NCBI RefSeq assembly: GCF_014836425.1
Contig: NZ_JACSQW010000008.1
Location: forward strand, 19,699-83,698
Reading direction: 5' to 3'
Source: Limosilactobacillus avistercoris
GTDB lineage: Bacteria; Bacillota; Bacilli; Lactobacillales; Lactobacillaceae
DNA: 64,000 nt
Both the position numbers and the translations under genes were made by a program. Positions 9,620-17,063 of the stretch are shown one piece after another. How positions within the stretch are numbered: the stretch's first letter is position 1; each line of letters starts with the position of its first letter. The notes under the pieces are model-generated. The model was given only the letters and a program-made list of their open reading frames with translations. It was not told the origin of the DNA and did not search any database.

Positions 9620-10930
9620 ATGATTGAATCTTATACCGATGCGTTGAATTTTATTCATGGCCGGACAAAGTTTAAAAAGATTCCAACATTAGACCGGATG
9701 CGACTTTTTTTAGACCGCTTGGGAAATCCGCAAAGGGGATTGCAATACATTCATGTTACTGGAACTAATGGTAAGGGTTCAACAGTAGCGATGATGAGAT
9801 CAATGTTGATGGCGACCGGATTAAATGTGGGGAGTTTTACGTCACCTTTCATAACTCGTTTTAACGAACGGATTGCTTTTAACGCAGAGCCAATAAGCGA
9901 TACTGATTTAACGAGGTTGGCAAAAAAGGTCGAGCCAGTTGTTCATCAATTAGACCAAGAGATACCCACGGGAGGCCCTACTGAATTTGAGATTGATACA
10001 GCCATTATGTTTTGCTACTTTGCTGAAAAGAAACCGGACTTAGTATTGCTTGAAGTAGGAATTGGCGGTCTATATGATTCAACGAATGTGATTACACCAT
10101 TGGTAAGCGTAATCACAACGATTGGCTGGGATCACATGAAGTACCTCGGTAATACGTTAGCTAAGATCGCCCACCAAAAGGCTGGAATTATTAAGAAAAA
10201 TGTTCCCGTAGTGATTGGTTATCTCCCCTTATCAGCACATGAAGTTATTGTTAAAGAGGCAGCAGAGAAAAAAGCCCAGATTTATGAACTGGGAAAGGAG
10301 TTTTCGACAAGAAAGCTTAATCGGCATGCAATGAATGCAGAGATTGAGTATGATGGTGGAGAATTACACCATTTTCGGGAGAAACTTAATTTAGCCGGAG
10401 ATTACCAGGTAGGAAACGCCGCAATTGCAATAACGACAGTTCAAGTAGTACTGAATAAATTAGGAATTCCGGTGAATGCAGTAGACTTAAAAAAGGGATT
10501 AGCAACAACATGGTGGCCGGGACGGATGGAAACTGTAATTGATGAGCCACTAGTAATGCTTGATGGTGCACATAACCTTCCCGGAATTCAGGAATTAGTA
10601 AAATCGATTCGGGATGATTTTAGTGATCGTAATGTTTATATTCTTGTTGCAATATTAGCTGATAAGCAGTATGAACTGATGCTTGGGGAATTAGCCAGTC
10701 TAGCAAATGTTCATTTAATGGTGACTAACTTTGCAGGTCCGGGTCCCAAGCGACCAAGTGCTGACCTGACCAGTGTTATTGGTGAGTTTAAGACAAAATA
10801 CCCAATTCAAATTGCCGAAAATTGGCAAAGTGGTTTTATTAAATTATCTCAAGAATTAGGAGCTGACGATGTGATGATTATCACGGGATCACTCTACTTT
10901 ATTTCGGAAGTCAGAAAAATTTTAAAATAA
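9620..10930 (+). CDS. folC: Dihydrofolate/folylpolyglutamate synthase
   Basis: Adds glutamates to (dihydro/tetrahydro)folate, with ATP, to retain folate in the cell. The P-loop TGTNGKGST lies near residues 47-55, the GIGGLYDSTN segment near 150, and DGAHN near residue 315 in the C-terminal Mur-ligase domain. The reading frame opens at a TTG at 9599, but a GGGGGA site at 9607-9612 sits 7 bases before the ATG at 9620, which gives the family-typical start MIESYTDALNFIH. That makes 436 residues. A possible extended -10 (TGGTAAGAT) lies at 9559-9567. In related species folC follows valS. Confidence 0.93.
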   Translation: MIESYTDALNFIHGRTKFKKIPTLDRMRLFLDRLGNPQRGLQYIHVTGTNGKGSTVAMMRSMLMATGLNVGSFTSPFITRFNERIAFNAEPISDTDLTRLAKKVEPVVHQLDQEIPTGGPTEFEIDTAIMFCYFAEKKPDLVLLEVGIGGLYDSTNVITPLVSVITTIGWDHMKYLGNTLAKIAHQKAGIIKKNVPVVIGYLPLSAHEVIVKEAAEKKAQIYELGKEFSTRKLNRHAMNAEIEYDGGELHHFREKLNLAGDYQVGNAAIAITTVQVVLNKLGIPVNAVDLKKGLATTWWPGRMETVIDEPLVMLDGAHNLPGIQELVKSIRDDFSDRNVYILVAILADKQYELMLGELASLANVHLMVTNFAGPGPKRPSADLTSVIGEFKTKYPIQIAENWQSGFIKLSQELGADDVMIITGSLYFISEVRKILK

Positions 10931-10938
10931 AATAATGC

Positions 10939-10990
10939 AAATCTTCTTTTTTTCCGTTTTATATATATAGAACGGAAAAAGGAGATTTTT
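10939..10990 (+). terminator. Hairpin between folC and radC that contains the radC RBS
   Basis: Imperfect arms (10939-10957 and 10971-10988, both built on aaatct..ttttccgtt) flank an A/T loop and are followed by a T-run. It looks like the folC terminator. Its 3' arm holds aaaggag at 10978-10984, the only good RBS for radC (ATG 10996), so read-through RNA would have that site paired. Confidence 0.6.
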
Positions 10991-10995
10991 TATTT

Positions 10996-11634
10996 ATGTT
11001 TTCAGCAGAATCGACTCAATATCTTGAACTTGTCGCAAGAATTTTAATTGATGGTAGTGAGAAAGGAAATGCCCTTTTTCACCAATTTATTAAAAGCTTT
11101 CCCACACCCCTTGCCGTGAAAAATATGACAATTGATGAAAAGAAAGAACTTCTTGAAGAGGGAGAACAAATGGAAATTCTTTTAGCAGCATTAGAATTAG
11201 GAGAATTGGTTGTTCGAAGTAAGGCTTGTTTGTTTGGTCATGCCTACTCTAGTCAATTATTGAGTACCGAAATGATGGATCGATTAAGCGGTGAGAGTCA
11301 GGAAAGTTTATATTTAGTTGGAACTGACATCCATAACGATATTATCGACATCAAGCAAATGTTTATCGGTGGCCTTAGCGAATGCAATGTTTATCCTGAT
11401 CAGATTTTTCGGCGGGCATTAATTCAGTCTGCTAGTGGGATTGCAGTTGTTCATAACCATCCCTCCGGAAGTGTTGAACCCTCATCGGCTGATCGTGCAA
11501 TGATTAAACGGTTAGAAAAGGGTTGCCGAATGTTAGGATTAACCTTTCTCGACTTTCTAATTGTTGCCCAGGATAATTATTATAGTTGGCGTGAAAATCA
11601 AGCTTTTCAAAAAAATGACGAAACGAAAAATTAA
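10996..11634 (+). CDS. radC: RadC family protein (JAB1/MPN domain)
   Basis: A 212-residue member of the RadC/UPF0758 family, once linked to DNA repair but of unsettled function. The N-terminal part is the short helix-hairpin-helix-like region. The C-terminal JAB domain carries the metal-binding motif with H153, H155 and D166 in VVHNHPSG and SSAD. Slightly shorter than the usual 220-230 residues, but complete. It is flanked by folC and mreB, the usual place in lactobacilli. The start follows an RBS that lies in a hairpin. Confidence 0.92.
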   Translation: MFSAESTQYLELVARILIDGSEKGNALFHQFIKSFPTPLAVKNMTIDEKKELLEEGEQMEILLAALELGELVVRSKACLFGHAYSSQLLSTEMMDRLSGESQESLYLVGTDIHNDIIDIKQMFIGGLSECNVYPDQIFRRALIQSASGIAVVHNHPSGSVEPSSADRAMIKRLEKGCRMLGLTFLDFLIVAQDNYYSWRENQAFQKNDETKN

Positions 11635-11714
11635 AGAAATCCTTAATTTATCAAAGAATTAGTCTTCTCTAGTAATATATTATGTATATTAAAGTTCGTA
11701 TATGGCGTTTGCTA

Positions 11715-11723
11715 TGGTATAAT
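11715..11723 (+). promoter_or_regulatory. Extended -10 promoter of mreB
   Basis: TGGTATAAT is an extended -10 element with a consensus TATAAT; the -35 (ttcgta, 11695-11700) is poor, as is usual for this class. It lies about 50 bases before the chosen mreB start. Confidence 0.65.
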
Positions 11724-11774
11724 ATGCTCGATATTAGATAAAAAATAATTTACTAGATGAAGGGAAGAAGCAGA

Positions 11775-12779
11775 TTGCTAGGAATCGGAACCAAAAATAT
11801 TGGCATCGACCTCGGAACAGCAAACACCATTGTGTATGTTGAAGGCAAGGGAATTGTATTGCGTGAACCATCAGTTGTTGCTCGTAATACCAAAACCAAT
11901 GAAGTCATCTCTGTAGGTAAAGATGCTCGTGATATGATCGGCCGGACTCCGGGTAGCATTACAGCTATTCGACCAATGAAGGACGGAGTAATTGCTGATT
12001 ACGACACTACTGTTGCAATGATGAAGTACTATATCGAAAAGGCTTTGGGGAATTCTAACGGAAAGCCTTACGTAATGGTATGTGTCCCAAGTGGAATTAC
12101 TGAAGTTGAGAAGCGGGCCGTAATTGATGCTACTCGTGTTGCAGGTGCCCGTGACGCTTACGTTATTGAAGAACCATTTGCTGCTGCGATCGGTGCAGGC
12201 CTTCCAGTAATGGATCCAACCGGTAGTATGGTTGTTGATATTGGTGGTGGAACTACCGATGTGGCAACCATTTCCTTAGGTGGGATTGTTTCTAGTCGTT
12301 CAATTCGAATGGCTGGGGATGAAATGAATGATGCAATTGCACAATATGTTCGCCAAAACATGAACTTGTTAATCGGTGAGAGAACAGCTGAAAAGATTAA
12401 GTGGGATATTGGTTCTGCTTCGGTCGATGCAGCCGCTGAAATGGGTTCAACCGAGGTTCGTGGTCGTGACCTTGTTACGGGACTACCAAAAACAATGGAG
12501 GTTTCTGCAAAGGATGTTTCCATTGCTCTACAAGACGTTGTTAATTCAATTATCGATGCAATTAAGGGAACATTGGAAGAAACTTCTCCAGAAATTGCAG
12601 CCGATGTTATTGATCACGGAATCGTCCTTACAGGTGGTGGTGCACTATTGAAGCACCTTCCTAACGTGATTGCTGATGCTACTAAGGTTCCAGTATTTAT
12701 TGCAAACGATCCACTGGACTGTGTTGCAACTGGTACTGGTGAATCATTAAAGAGTATCGACGTAATGAAAAAGAAGTAA
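11775..12779 (+). CDS. mreB: Rod shape-determining protein MreB
   Basis: Bacterial actin that forms membrane-associated filaments and directs lateral wall synthesis with MreC, MreD and RodZ. The actin-fold phosphate motifs are present: GIDLGTANT at the N-terminus, [11 protein letters not shown] mid-protein and LTGGGALL near the C-terminus. The frame is open from an ATG at 11757, but that codon has no RBS; gaaggga at 11759-11765 precedes a TTG at 11775, giving [14 protein letters not shown] and 334 residues, which suits the family better. It starts the mreBCD operon; a hairpin separates it from mreC. Confidence 0.94.
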   Translation: MLGIGTKNIGIDLGTANTIVYVEGKGIVLREPSVVARNTKTNEVISVGKDARDMIGRTPGSITAIRPMKDGVIADYDTTVAMMKYYIEKALGNSNGKPYVMVCVPSGITEVEKRAVIDATRVAGARDAYVIEEPFAAAIGAGLPVMDPTGSMVVDIGGGTTDVATISLGGIVSSRSIRMAGDEMNDAIAQYVRQNMNLLIGERTAEKIKWDIGSASVDAAAEMGSTEVRGRDLVTGLPKTMEVSAKDVSIALQDVVNSIIDAIKGTLEETSPEIAADVIDHGIVLTGGGALLKHLPNVIADATKVPVFIANDPLDCVATGTGESLKSIDVMKKK

Positions 12780-12793
12780 TAAGTAACGGGATG

Positions 12794-12837
12794 GGGCTGG
12801 TCGCAAAACGATTTGTTTTGTCCAGTCCTTTCTTTTT
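12794..12837 (+). terminator. Hairpin with T-run between mreB and mreC
   Basis: gggctggtcgcaaaac pairs imperfectly with gttttgtccagtcc, and tttcttttt follows. It looks like an intrinsic terminator inside the mreBCD unit, and could make MreB more abundant than MreC and MreD. Confidence 0.6.
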
Positions 12838-12860
12838 AGTAAAAATGCTGGAGGAATAAA

Positions 12861-13709
12861 ATGCGCAAGTTTTTTTCCAATCGACGGCTTGTTATCCTTG
12901 TGCTAATTCTAATTGCTTGTTTTGGTTTGATGGCTGGGTCAGTTTCGATGCGTAATCGTCGGAATACACCACCGCTAATTCAGCAATTTGGTAATGACAT
13001 TGTTGGTTTTGTAGATAGTGTAGTTGCTATCCCAGTAAATGCAGTTCAGGGTGGCTTTAGTTCTGTTGGTCAACTAATGGATACGTATTCTGAAAACCGG
13101 GAACTAAAGCAACAGGTAACTGAATTAGCTCAAACCAAGGTCCGCGATCAGACTTTAGCAAAGGAAAATAAAGAGCTTAAGCAAGAATTAAAGCTTAATA
13201 AGTCATTAACTGATTACAATACGATTACTGCTTCAGTAATGATGAGAACACCATCTTCATGGCAAAAGCAACTGGTAATTAATAAGGGTCAATCTAACGG
13301 GATCAAGAAAAACATGCCCGTAATGAGTGGTAGTGGTTTGATTGGTCGAATCAGTGAAGTAAATAAGACTAATAGTAAGGTTGAACTATTAAGTAATACT
13401 AGTGAGTCAGCAAACCGCTTTGCCATCACCATTGATGGTTCAAATGGTCAAACTGTTAATGGACTCATTACCGACTATAATGCTTCAACGGGCGAATTAA
13501 TTGTGGGACAAGTTAGTTCCAAAGCTAAGTTGAAGAAGGGTACAAAGGTAATGACGAGTGGTATGGGAGGTGTAATACCAAGGGGCCTCTATGTTGGTCG
13601 TGTAACTCGGATTGGGAAAGACGACTACGGGTTAGCCCAAAAGGTATACATTAAGCCCGCTGCTAATATGAATGACGTTAATATTGTGACCGTTGCGGAA
13701 CCTGCTTAA
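12861..13709 (+). CDS. mreC: Rod shape-determining protein MreC
   Basis: Membrane-anchored scaffold of the elongation machinery, mostly outside the cytoplasmic membrane. A short basic N-terminus (MRKFFSNRR) precedes one membrane segment at about residues 9-27. A coiled coil spans about residues 75-115 (NRELKQQVTELAQ...), followed by the beta-domain that self-associates and contacts penicillin-binding proteins. Length 282, normal. The RBS is tggagg at 12850-12855. It ends just before mreD, whose RBS lies right after the mreC stop. Confidence 0.94.
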   Translation: MRKFFSNRRLVILVLILIACFGLMAGSVSMRNRRNTPPLIQQFGNDIVGFVDSVVAIPVNAVQGGFSSVGQLMDTYSENRELKQQVTELAQTKVRDQTLAKENKELKQELKLNKSLTDYNTITASVMMRTPSSWQKQLVINKGQSNGIKKNMPVMSGSGLIGRISEVNKTNSKVELLSNTSESANRFAITIDGSNGQTVNGLITDYNASTGELIVGQVSSKAKLKKGTKVMTSGMGGVIPRGLYVGRVTRIGKDDYGLAQKVYIKPAANMNDVNIVTVAEPA

Positions 13710-13722
13710 TCGAGGTGATTGG

Positions 13723-14268
13723 ATGTATAGATTATCGCGATTAAAGTATATATTTCCGCTAGGGTTATTTATCTCATTATTTTTAGATGGCTCTTTAAGT
13801 AGTGTTTGGGCAAAGTTTTTCTTTAGCTATCCTTATTCAATGATGAGTGAGTTAGTTTTACTTTGGCTAGTGTTTTCGTACTACTTTGAAGAAGATATTG
13901 AAATTCCATTAATTCCCTTTGCAGCACTTGCGGGAATTGTATTTGATGTTTACTTTACCGGTATTTTGGGGTTAGATATCTTCCTCTTTCCGCTAATTGT
14001 TGAGCTTACGAAGATTCTATCAAGATATTTTGATCAATCGTTTTTGACGGTTATTATGATATTCTTTATTGATATTGTAGTTTTTGTAACATTAACATAC
14101 TGGGCATACTTACTAGTAGGAATTACTCATATGAATGTTGGGGACTATCTTGTGTATACTTTAGCGCCAACACTTGCTGTTAATCTGGTTTACTTTGTAA
14201 TTCTTTATTGGCCAATTCAATCAATTTATACATGGGCTTTGAAGCAAAAAAATCCTAAAAGGGATTGA
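13723..14268 (+). CDS. mreD: Rod shape-determining protein MreD
   Basis: Small polytopic membrane protein, third part of the MreBCD complex. Its 181 residues contain about five hydrophobic segments and few charges. The frame opens at a TTG at 13693 inside mreC, but gaggtg at 13712-13717 is correctly placed for the ATG at 13723. Its stop codon TGA (14266-14268) is part of the TTGACA -35 of the downstream T-box promoter. Identification relies on position after mreC and on hydropathy as much as on sequence. Confidence 0.88.
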   Translation: MYRLSRLKYIFPLGLFISLFLDGSLSSVWAKFFFSYPYSMMSELVLLWLVFSYYFEEDIEIPLIPFAALAGIVFDVYFTGILGLDIFLFPLIVELTKILSRYFDQSFLTVIMIFFIDIVVFVTLTYWAYLLVGITHMNVGDYLVYTLAPTLAVNLVYFVILYWPIQSIYTWALKQKNPKRD

Positions 14269-14293
14269 CAAAGTGAATTATCAAGTGTAGGAT
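14265..14293 (+). promoter_or_regulatory. Promoter of the histidine T-box transporter operon
   Basis: Consensus TTGACA (14265-14270), 17-base spacer, TAGGAT (14288-14293). The -35 overlaps the mreD stop codon. It drives the long leader at 14311-14690. Confidence 0.8.
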
Positions 14294-14310
14294 ACATGAC
14301 AATATCAAAA

Positions 14311-14568
14311 AGCGAAGAACAGACTAGTAAAGAATTAACTAGCTCTTCAGAGAGTTCGTGATGATGGGAAGCGAACGGGTTAGTGTTCTTGAATCACATC
14401 TGCAAGTTGATCTGTTGAATTAAGTAGGCAGATCCGGGGTAGCCCGTTACAGCGCGGAGTTTAATTAATGAACTTACTGAGGTTACTTTTGTGAGAAAGT
14501 AACAACATGAGGTGGAACCGCGTAAAACGCCCTCATAGTCGAAAGACTGTGAGGGCGTTTTCTTTTTT
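14311..14568 (+). promoter_or_regulatory. T-box riboswitch, predicted specific for tRNA-His
   Basis: Complete T-box leader. Stem I has the AGAGAG bulge motif (14350-14355), a distal loop with gatgggaag, and a specifier loop bounded by CAGA/TCTG (14320-14323 with 14399-14402) and AAGAA/TTCTT (14330-14334 with 14386-14390). The 5' loop strand has AGTA. The 3' loop strand is GAATCACA, so the specifier codon is CAC (14395-14397), histidine, followed by the usual A. Stem III is gttacttt/aaagtaac. The T-box sequence TGAGGTGGAACCGCG is at 14508-14522 and the terminator at 14524-14568. Low charged tRNA-His is ruled to be the 'on' state by analogy with the class. Confidence 0.85.
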
Positions 14569-14587
14569 CTACAGTAAATTAGTTAAA

Positions 14588-14685
14588 CTCATGAGGTAAT
14601 TACTGTGAGGTAATTATAAAATGAGGTGGAACCACGACTTGCTCGTCCTCTTAGGCTAATTAATTAGCTTAAGAGGATTTTTTGT
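14588..14685 (+). promoter_or_regulatory. Second, partial T-box: antiterminator/terminator without Stem I
   Basis: A second T-box core, GAGGTGGAACCACG (14623-14636), pairs into an antiterminator with ctcgtcctc, and competes with a terminator (cctctta.../...taagagg, 14647-14676, then a T-run). A small Stem III-like hairpin (TAATTAC/GTAATTA around 14597-14617) precedes it. Only about 55 bases separate it from the first terminator, too few for a Stem I, so it has no specifier of its own. Semi-tandem arrangement. Confidence 0.8.
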
Positions 14686-14716
14686 TTAACGTTTTTTAAT
14701 TCAAGGAGGTTTTAAA

Positions 14717-15364
14717 ATGTCGCTTAATTACGTATCACAAATCTTGCCTTCACTTATTCAGGGGGCTGGATTAACATTACAGATCTTTTTTTGGACACTG
14801 ATTATTTCAATCCCCTTAGGAATTATTGTAAGTCTAGGGCTGACTTCAAAAATAAAACCCCTTAAGTGGATCCTTGAAATTTATGTTTGGTTAATGCGGG
14901 GAACACCGTTACTTTTACAATTGATTTTTGTTTTTTATGGACTACCAATTGTTGGAATTGTATTTGAGCGGTACGATGCAGCACTTGTAGCGTTTATTCT
15001 TAACTATGCGGCCTACTTCGCTGAAATTTTCCGTGGTGGTTTTCAATCCGTCAGTGTTGGTCAATACGAAGCTGCTAAGGTATTGCGGTTGAATTATTGG
15101 CAAACGGTTCGAAAAATTATCATCCCTCAGGTTGTTAAAATCGTTATTCCTTCGATTGGAAATGAAGTTATTAACTTGGTAAAGGATTCTTCACTTGTTT
15201 ACGTGATTGGACTTGGTGATCTTCTTCGGGCAGGAAATATTGCTACCTCTCGAGACGTAACTCTTATTCCACTTCTCCTTGTTGGGTTAATTTACCTAAT
15301 TCTTGTTGGTATTTGTACGTTAATCTTACGTCAAGTTGAAAAACGTTATTCATATTTTAAGTAA
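14717..15364 (+). CDS. Amino acid ABC transporter permease (probably histidine)
   Basis: Membrane subunit of a polar amino acid uptake ABC system (HisM/GlnP family), 215 residues with about five membrane segments. The cytoplasmic EAA-like coupling loop (QYEAAKVLRLNYWQT) lies near residues 116-130. A strong RBS (caaggaggt) precedes the ATG. First of three genes under the histidine T-box, so the substrate is likely histidine, as proposed for HisXYZ-type transporters in Firmicutes. Substrate is inferred from the specifier codon, not from the protein. Confidence 0.88.
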   Translation: MSLNYVSQILPSLIQGAGLTLQIFFWTLIISIPLGIIVSLGLTSKIKPLKWILEIYVWLMRGTPLLLQLIFVFYGLPIVGIVFERYDAALVAFILNYAAYFAEIFRGGFQSVSVGQYEAAKVLRLNYWQTVRKIIIPQVVKIVIPSIGNEVINLVKDSSLVYVIGLGDLLRAGNIATSRDVTLIPLLLVGLIYLILVGICTLILRQVEKRYSYFK

Positions 15365-15377
15365 GGAGGAATAGCCG

Positions 15378-16025
15378 ATGTTAGAAGTTAAAAATCTGAA
15401 GAAAAGTTTTGGCGATCGGGTAATTCTCGATGATGTTAACTTGACCGTTAAAGATGATGAAATCCTTTGCATTGTTGGTCCTTCAGGAGCAGGAAAAACA
15501 ACTTTGCTCCGTTGTATTACTGGATTAGATACTCCTGATAGTGGTGAATTCCTAATGGATGGCAAACCGTTTGATCCTTCAGGAACTGGCGCATCTGACC
15601 GAGTAATTGGGGTTGTTTTCCAAGACTTTAACCTTTTTCCTAACCTATCAGTAATGGAAAACATTACCTTAGCGCCAACGATGGTTCTTAAGCAGTCAAA
15701 AGATGAAGCCACGAAGAATGCTCAAGAATTATTGGCCAAGTTAGGGCTATCAACGAAAGAAAATCTTTATCCTTGGCAATTGTCTGGGGGACAAAAACAG
15801 CGGGTGGCAATTGCACGTGCTTTAGCGATGAAGCCGAAGATCCTTTGCTATGATGAACCAACATCAGCGCTTGATCCAAATCTTCGTCAAGACGTTGCAA
15901 ACATCATTCTTTCACTAAAGAAGAGTGGTGTAACTCAATTAGTAGTTACTCACGATTTTGATTTTGCTGAAGAAATTGCTGACGAATTGTTAAAGGTTAA
16001 CCCGATTGATCAGAGTCAAGATTAA
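15378..16025 (+). CDS. Amino acid ABC transporter ATP-binding protein
   Basis: ATPase of the same uptake system, 215 residues and so a compact domain. Walker A GPSGAGKTT lies at 34-42, the Q-loop in FQDFNLFPNL, signature LSGGQKQR near 135, Walker B ILCYDEPT near 155, and the switch histidine in VVTHDFDFA. Family and order are those of polar amino acid systems (PAAT). An RBS (aaggagga) lies 14 bases after the permease stop. It is shorter than the typical 240 residues at the C-terminus. Confidence 0.9.
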   Translation: MLEVKNLKKSFGDRVILDDVNLTVKDDEILCIVGPSGAGKTTLLRCITGLDTPDSGEFLMDGKPFDPSGTGASDRVIGVVFQDFNLFPNLSVMENITLAPTMVLKQSKDEATKNAQELLAKLGLSTKENLYPWQLSGGQKQRVAIARALAMKPKILCYDEPTSALDPNLRQDVANIILSLKKSGVTQLVVTHDFDFAEEIADELLKVNPIDQSQD

Positions 16026-16043
16026 AAATGGGAGGTGCTTGCT

Positions 16044-16886
16044 ATGCGAAAAATTAGATATTGGCTGGTGCTCCTGATTTTAGTCGCTCCTGCTCTTGTT
16101 CTCAGTGGTTGTCAAAGCGTTACTCAACGGGCAAATACTCAGGATACTTGGAACCGGATTGAAAAACGAAAGCGTGTTGTAATTGGGTTAGATGATAGTT
16201 TTGTTCCAATGGGCTTTCGGCAAAAGAACGGTAAACTTGTTGGGTATGATGTTGATTTAGCACGAGCTGTTTTTAAGCAATACGGAATAAAGGCTGACTT
16301 CCAACCTATTGATTGGTCAATGAAGGAAACAGAGTTGAAGAACGGGACAATCGACTTGCTGTGGAATGGTTACTCAATTAACGCTAGTCGCCGAAAAAAA
16401 GTTACGTTTAGCCGGCCGTACTTAAAGAATGAGCAAGTTTTGGTCACAAAAAAAGCTTCTAATATTCTGAATTTTGCTGATATGAAGGAAAAATCTTTAG
16501 GGGTTCAAAATGGTTCAACAGGATTAACAGCGTTGGATGAACGGCCAAAAGTTCTGAAGGATTTAATTAAGAATAAGAAGCCAATTCTTTATGATACTTT
16601 TCCGGATGCCTTCATCGATTTAAATGCTAACCGAATTCAAGGAATCTTAATGGATCAAGTTTATGCTGATTACTATATTAAGCACCAAAAGGATAGTTCT
16701 TCATATCGAACCTATACAAGTAAGGCCCTTCCAGTTGAATACTATGCTGTCGGAATGCGGAAAGGCGATAAGACCTTGCGACAAAAGATTAACGCTGGTT
16801 TAGGACGACTACAGAAAAATGGTGAGTTAAGAAAAATTAATCAGAAGTGGTTTGGTACTAATAGTAATTACCTAGGTGCGGATTAA
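16044..16886 (+). CDS. Amino acid ABC transporter substrate-binding lipoprotein
   Basis: Extracellular receptor of the system, family 3 solute-binding protein. A hydrophobic signal peptide ends in the lipobox LSGC with Cys23 as the lipid-modified residue. The two-lobe domain begins around residue 45, with the family segments GKLVGYDVDLARAV and GTIDLLWNGY. A GTG at 16035 is in frame but lies over the RBS (ggaggtg 16031-16037), so the ATG at 16044 was chosen, giving 280 residues. A terminator follows 16 bases after the stop and closes the three-gene operon. Confidence 0.9.
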   Translation: MRKIRYWLVLLILVAPALVLSGCQSVTQRANTQDTWNRIEKRKRVVIGLDDSFVPMGFRQKNGKLVGYDVDLARAVFKQYGIKADFQPIDWSMKETELKNGTIDLLWNGYSINASRRKKVTFSRPYLKNEQVLVTKKASNILNFADMKEKSLGVQNGSTGLTALDERPKVLKDLIKNKKPILYDTFPDAFIDLNANRIQGILMDQVYADYYIKHQKDSSSYRTYTSKALPVEYYAVGMRKGDKTLRQKINAGLGRLQKNGELRKINQKWFGTNSNYLGAD

Positions 16887-16901
16887 AAAATTTAATTATA
16901 A

Positions 16902-16946
16902 AAATGACTCCTGGCATTTTTAAGGGTGCCAAGAGTCATTTCTTTG
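16902..16946 (+). terminator. Terminator of the amino acid transporter operon
   Basis: aaatgactcctggca (16902-16916) pairs with tgccaagagtcattt (16927-16941) through one wobble pair; tcttt follows. Confidence 0.8.
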
Positions 16947-16974
16947 TATATAAGAATTTAATTTTCACCAGAGT

Positions 16975-17003
16975 TTGTAATTTAGCACGGGATAAAGTAT
17001 CAT
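16975..17003 (+). promoter_or_regulatory. Probable promoter of yfmF
   Basis: TTGTAA, 17 bases, TATCAT, about 60 bases before the chosen start of the M16 gene pair. Confidence 0.5.
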
Positions 17004-17063
17004 TAATCAGTATGATTTAATTTCGAGATATAGTTAATGACATTGGGGAAGGGAGATATATCA

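Noticed and set aside
12158..12523. 121-codon open frame on the minus strand inside mreB
   Set aside because: Shadow frame; mreB is full length and conserved across it.
15350..15712. 120-codon open frame on the minus strand across the transporter permease/ATPase junction
   Set aside because: Covers the ATPase Walker A region in antisense; composition is that of a shadow.
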